A DNA stretch of 53,216 nt from Caulochytrium protostelioides (taxonomy: Eukaryota; Chytridiomycota; Caulochytriomycetes; Caulochytriales; Caulochytriaceae), in NCBI GenBank assembly GCA_003615045.1, contig ML014240.1, positions 1 through 53,216 of the forward strand. Direction: 5' to 3'. Made by a program: the position numbers and the translations under genes. The notes below the pieces were generated by a model. The model saw only the letters and a program-made list of their open reading frames with translations, did no database searches and was not told the DNA's origin. This document shows positions 49,937-53,216 of this stretch, piece after piece. Positions within the stretch are counted from its first letter, which is position 1, and every line of letters starts with the position of its first letter.

Positions 49937-52063
49937 CTATGGCCTTGGTCGGGGAAGCATGGAACGGAGGCTCTCGGCACCTCTCGACTTTCTCACCTGA
50001 GCTTTAGGGACGACTCTCGACGGAGAGGGAGTAAAAGCAGAGAATAATCGGGGGAGGTCCACCTGTGAGGGATCCGCGACGGCAGTTGATGGCATTGTCT
50101 TCCAAGGGAGATTTGCGGTGGAAAATGGGGGGTTTGAAAAAAGCTGTATCAACTCGGCGCTCGCTTCACGTAACTTCATACGAGACACATCGCCATTACT
50201 CTTAAACCACACCAAGACTCTGTCGGGTGACGGCAGATTTTGAAAAGCGCTAAGAGGGTATCGTTCGTTGCGGTATTCGAGTGCTTCAGCTAAGTGTTGA
50301 GGTAGTGGCAGTTCCAGGGCGGCGTATCTCCGCGTCAGAGATGACTGAGTGGCGAGCGTGATCATTTGTTCATACTCGGCCGTTGGTGATCCGTTAGGAT
50401 GCGGGCGCATCGAAAGGGCATCTAAAATTTGGGCGGCTTTGACGTCCGTTTCTCTAAGTGGTGTGGCGAATCTTTCGATCATGCTGTAAAGATCGTTGTC
50501 CGGCTGAGAGAGATGGGCAAGCACTTTTGTTAGATGCTGCCGATACATCATTTCCTGTTTTTGCAAAAATTCGTGTAGCGTTGCTCTGTTTCTCGCAATC
50601 GTGAACCAGTCTACATCTTTAAGGTCGTCGTCTGGGACACGTCCCGCGTGCGGGACGTATTGCGGTCCCATTCTTACTAGATGGTCGAGATACATGAAGA
50701 AAGCTATCGCGTCCAGCTTCGCATCCCGTTCTCTCAGATCGTATTCGCCAACAGTCCACCAGCTGCTGTACATGTCCAGCGTCTTCTGGGCATATAACCC
50801 GATGAGAGGGAAAAATTGGCTCCTTGGTATATGATTGGTGTCGGCGGTTCCTTCCAGTTCCTGCAAAAGATTCGAGTACCAAAGGGGGGGTGACGTACAA
50901 AGGCCAACTACCGCTGAATGATAGCCGATCACGGTCAAATATGAGAATTTTCTGGGATGACGCTGCTTCAGTCGCCGGTAGAATTCGTCCACGAATTCAT
51001 TGAATGACAGAGAATCTGAGAGAAGTCCTCGGGCGATATTTTCGAAATCTGACCAGTGGAGCTTGCACAGTCGGCTCGGGTCAAAAGGTTTGAAATTCCT
51101 GCGCGGTAGTATTTTGATTTTTGATTTTTTCGGACCAGTCCCGGCTGGGGCATGTTCTCCGCGCCCAACCGCCACGGATGTTGAAGAGGGCTGAGATGTG
51201 ACAACTGAATGGATCGGGGGAGCATTATTGTCCAGTAGACTTTCGGAGCGGTCCTGTGGATTCAACAAACCTGAATAAACGTCTGGCGAGGCGAAGGAGG
51301 GGCCATATAAATTTCCAACGCCGTACTGATGATGCTCCGGTTTACCTAGAGATATGGCCGATGTGATTTGGAAGTTCGCCGGCAAGGCATGTACGGCCAC
51401 AGGACCCCGGACCCCATTGCCATCACCAGCGGGGAGTGGCTGGAAGAAAGAGCTGGGATTCGGATCTGTGAATCCCGGTCCAGTGTGGTATTCGGCTGGT
51501 AGGGCCAGGTGGTTTGGCGAGAAGGGCTGTGCACCGGCTATACGGCTTGCCTCCATACCACCACCATCGCCATGAAGGCTGTCTGGAAAGGCATTTAGAG
51601 AAAGAGGGAAATATGAATCTAAATCCGGCAAATTTGAGAGGGCGGGGAGGCCCTGAAGCTGGTTTTCATGATTGCTTTCAAGTGGCAACGATTCTGCTTG
51701 GGGCCCGCCCCATGGGGCCGCGGGGTCCGCCTGGAAAGAGTGTCCTGCATACGACGGGTAAGGGTGAATGAAATCGTTATCGAAACTGTCAGCTGCCAGC
51801 TCCGTTGGGTCGTATAACAGAGGATTCTGGTCAGTTAGTCTGAAGTAGTTCTCAGGACTCCGCTGTCTTCCTTGATCTCCGGGTGGTAATGCTGTGACGG
51901 CCACGCAGAGAAAAAATGTCCGAAGCAGAAAGGGTAGGCCCCCTGTCAGCATCAGCATGATGGGACGGCTGATGGTGGCAGGTGTAGGCCGAGTGACGAG
52001 TGGAGAGGGGTTGCAAGGGAAGCGTTTAGGACGGACGGACACGCCACGAAGATAAGGAACCAT
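49937..52063 (-). CDS. Secreted orphan protein of about 700 aa
   Basis: The intact frame gives 708 aa from the ATG at 52063. A second Met at residue 36 (ATG at 51958) starts a textbook signal peptide, MLMLTGGLPFLLRTFFLCVA, with cleavage expected after VTA. The shorter start is therefore quite likely for a secreted product. Residues 60-300 are Pro/Ser/Asn-rich and look disordered. A basic stretch (KKSKIKILPRR) lies near residue 315. From about 335 to 620 the sequence looks folded and helical, with many aromatics (SSWWTVGEYDLRERDAKLDA, FFMYLDHLVRMGPQYVPHAG). I do not recognise the family. Codon use and GC (about 50%) differ sharply from the other genes, which suggests transfer or a fast-evolving accessory gene such as a host-interaction protein. 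Confidence 0.75.
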   Translation of the reverse strand: MVPYLRGVSVRPKRFPCNPSPLVTRPTPATISRPIMLMLTGGLPFLLRTFFLCVAVTALPPGDQGRQRSPENYFRLTDQNPLLYDPTELAADSFDNDFIHPYPSYAGHSFQADPAAPWGGPQAESLPLESNHENQLQGLPALSNLPDLDSYFPLSLNAFPDSLHGDGGGMEASRIAGAQPFSPNHLALPAEYHTGPGFTDPNPSSFFQPLPAGDGNGVRGPVAVHALPANFQITSAISLGKPEHHQYGVGNLYGPSFASPDVYSGLLNPQDRSESLLDNNAPPIHSVVTSQPSSTSVAVGRGEHAPAGTGPKKSKIKILPRRNFKPFDPSRLCKLHWSDFENIARGLLSDSLSFNEFVDEFYRRLKQRHPRKFSYLTVIGYHSAVVGLCTSPPLWYSNLLQELEGTADTNHIPRSQFFPLIGLYAQKTLDMYSSWWTVGEYDLRERDAKLDAIAFFMYLDHLVRMGPQYVPHAGRVPDDDLKDVDWFTIARNRATLHEFLQKQEMMYRQHLTKVLAHLSQPDNDLYSMIERFATPLRETDVKAAQILDALSMRPHPNGSPTAEYEQMITLATQSSLTRRYAALELPLPQHLAEALEYRNERYPLSAFQNLPSPDRVLVWFKSNGDVSRMKLREASAELIQLFSNPPFSTANLPWKTMPSTAVADPSQVDLPRLFSAFTPSPSRVVPKAQVRKSRGAESLRSMLPRPRP

Positions 52064-52204
52064 GTCGACCCGGATCCTGCGGGCACCGAGGCACTGAAGC
52101 CGTTCGCGCAGTGTATCTCTTGATCTCAGACAGGTTGTAGCGATGGCAGTGGCAGCTCGTGAGCAAGGCGTTGCTTCCGTTCTTCAGCTCTGATGATAGC
52201 TACC

Positions 52205-52238
52205 ATGCATGTAGCGATGCGATGGGAGCTACATGCAT
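52205..52238. repeat. Perfect 11-bp inverted repeat with 12-bp spacer
   Basis: Arms ATGCATGTAGC (52205-52215) and GCTACATGCAT (52228-52238) are exact reverse complements. It lies 142 bp upstream of the longer start of the orphan secreted gene. It could be a binding site for a dimeric regulator or the footprint of a mobile element. Confidence 0.85.
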
Positions 52239-52320
52239 AGGGCCCAGCCCCTGCCCATGCTATTGAAGAGACGTCCCATTTATCGTGCCGGTTAATCGAC
52301 CATGTGCCGTCTTTTTATAC

Positions 52321-52328
52321 CTTATATA
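52321..52328 (-). promoter_or_regulatory. Possible TATA box for the secreted orphan gene
   Basis: On the minus strand the sequence reads GGTATATAAGGTATAAAAAG, with TATATAAG at this position. It lies about 260 bp before the longer start and 360 bp before the shorter one. It is one of the few good TATA boxes in this GC-rich window. No transcription start is known, so this is a candidate only. Confidence 0.35.
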
Positions 52329-52730
52329 CCCCGTGAGTGGCTTTGTAACAGAGGAAGCTTGAAACATCGTCTCCGTTGATTCATCTTCGACACGGGTGCC
52401 GCTGAACCGATAAAACCCCCTGGACCGAGTGCTTCTCCAAAATTCCCCCGAAAAAAATTTGCTGCATGCCACACACCAGTCCATACACCGGCGGTCCAAG
52501 CAAGGTGAGAATCCCAACGGCTGGGACCGAGCAAGTCACCCGCAAGCATCACGCTCTTTTCTCCTCAAACCCTCCGCGCCCTCCGCTCCGCCCCGGTTCC
52601 TCAGCCATTGCCGATGCTTGCTGACCTCCGACATCAATCGACCCTTAAAAAACGTACTAGCCCACCCTCCCCGACCCAGCACGCACCCCATGCCCTCCGC
52701 GGTGCCCCCAGGGGCAGTGCGCATTTTGGT

Positions 52731-53216
52731 TCGGTGTCGGATGAGCTTGCCGACCTTGGGCTGCAGTGGGGCTTGCCTGGAGTTGCGGCACCACGCCATC
52801 GGTTTGACCCGTAAGGGCAGACCGCGTCGGATGTTCAACGCAGCATGGAGATCGCGGTTCACGAACTTGCCGTTGGTGGCATCACACCATATAACCTATA
52901 CAATCACAGTCGCTGGCGCGCCCAGCACGGCTTCAGGAACTCGGCCCACAGCGGTTCGTACGTGGCGAGTCACACCTCCAGGAGGCGGTGGTGAGCGGCG
53001 AGCGCTGTGCCCTTGGAGCTCACCCTGGACAGCCGCTGCAGCAGCTCTTTCAAATGGCGCTGCCACGTCTCTGACTGCTTTTGGGCGGCTTTCATGCCGG
53101 CTTCCACATAGTATTGCCTTCGACTGAGTTTCCAGCTGACGACCTGGCCTTTGGCCCCACCATGGCCCCACCATATAGAAGATGTTGGTGCGGCCCGAGT
53201 CGTTCCCGATGATGCA
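52731..53216 (-). pseudogene. Decayed Fanzor (eukaryotic TnpB-like RNA-guided nuclease)
   Basis: The 5' part lies beyond the window edge. Reading leftward from the edge: the RuvC-I motif IGNDSGRTNIFYMV with its Asp (53199-53201); after a frame change next to a duplicated GGCCCCACCAT, VVSWKLSRRQYYVEAG and a charged helix; then WAEFLKPCWARQRL with two in-frame TGA codons; then a return to the first frame with WCDATNGKFVNRDLHAALNI. The last is the RuvC-III motif with Asp at 52851-52853. About 60-70 residues carrying RuvC-II and most of the zinc ribbon are missing between the last two parts. The wording (GRTN, LSRRxYY, NRDxxAALNI) is diagnostic of fungal Fanzors. It is inactive. No transposon ends are visible. 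Confidence 0.8.

Larger units (their letters stand above)
52064..52730. other. Upstream region of the orphan gene
   Basis: AT-richer intergenic DNA with a TATA-like element for the leftward gene, a perfect 11-bp inverted repeat, and no supported coding sequence. Its right part adjoins the decayed Fanzor copy and may include that element's 3' flank. Confidence 0.4.

Overview
The window is a stretch of a very GC-rich eukaryotic genome, most likely from a zoosporic (chytrid-type) fungus. A SIP5-type zinc protein and a Zn2-Cys6 regulator point to fungi. A protein with three doublecortin domains points to a flagellated lineage, since Dikarya generally lack that family. Caulochytrium-like chytrids have this GC content, but the species is an inference. 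Most genes are long single exons padded with Ala/Pro/Ser/Gly-rich low-complexity sequence. One clearly spliced gene, cytochrome b5 in five exons, shows that introns exist, so single-frame reading misses genes here.

Layout. 0-15 kb: tRNA-Arg(TCG); a coiled-coil protein with a C-terminal membrane segment (+); a 2,036-aa Zn2-Cys6 regulator (+); and, convergent with it, a protein with a C-terminal cyclic-nucleotide-binding domain (-). 14.5-20.5 kb: six kilobases with no gene I can support, rich in microsatellites. 20.5-37.5 kb: five plus-strand genes: SIP5-like, triple doublecortin, Pfs2/WDR33 polyadenylation factor, a tail-anchored inositol polyphosphate 5-phosphatase, and a Ccc2/ATP7-type copper P-type ATPase. 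37.6-46.5 kb: minus-strand genes: spliced cytochrome b5, a cytochrome b561-like membrane protein with a large inserted loop, and the exosome subunit Rrp4.

47-53 kb is different in kind. Base composition falls towards 50% GC and the content becomes accessory: an intact NYN-domain (PIN-like) nuclease gene; a decayed C2H2 zinc finger joined in one frame to a Vsr/DUF559-like (PD-(D/E)XK-fold) nuclease domain; a small relic of an ABCC transporter; an intact secreted orphan protein of about 700 aa; and, at the right edge, a decayed Fanzor, the eukaryotic relative of TnpB. Three different nuclease-type families within 6 kb is the most striking feature of the window. The zinc-finger-nuclease family is the best candidate for a little-described system.

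The core genes do not form a pathway. They cover Golgi/membrane structure, transcription, signalling, mRNA 3'-end processing and decay, phosphoinositide turnover, copper delivery and b-type heme electron transfer. Assignments rest on reading motifs by eye; no database search was possible.
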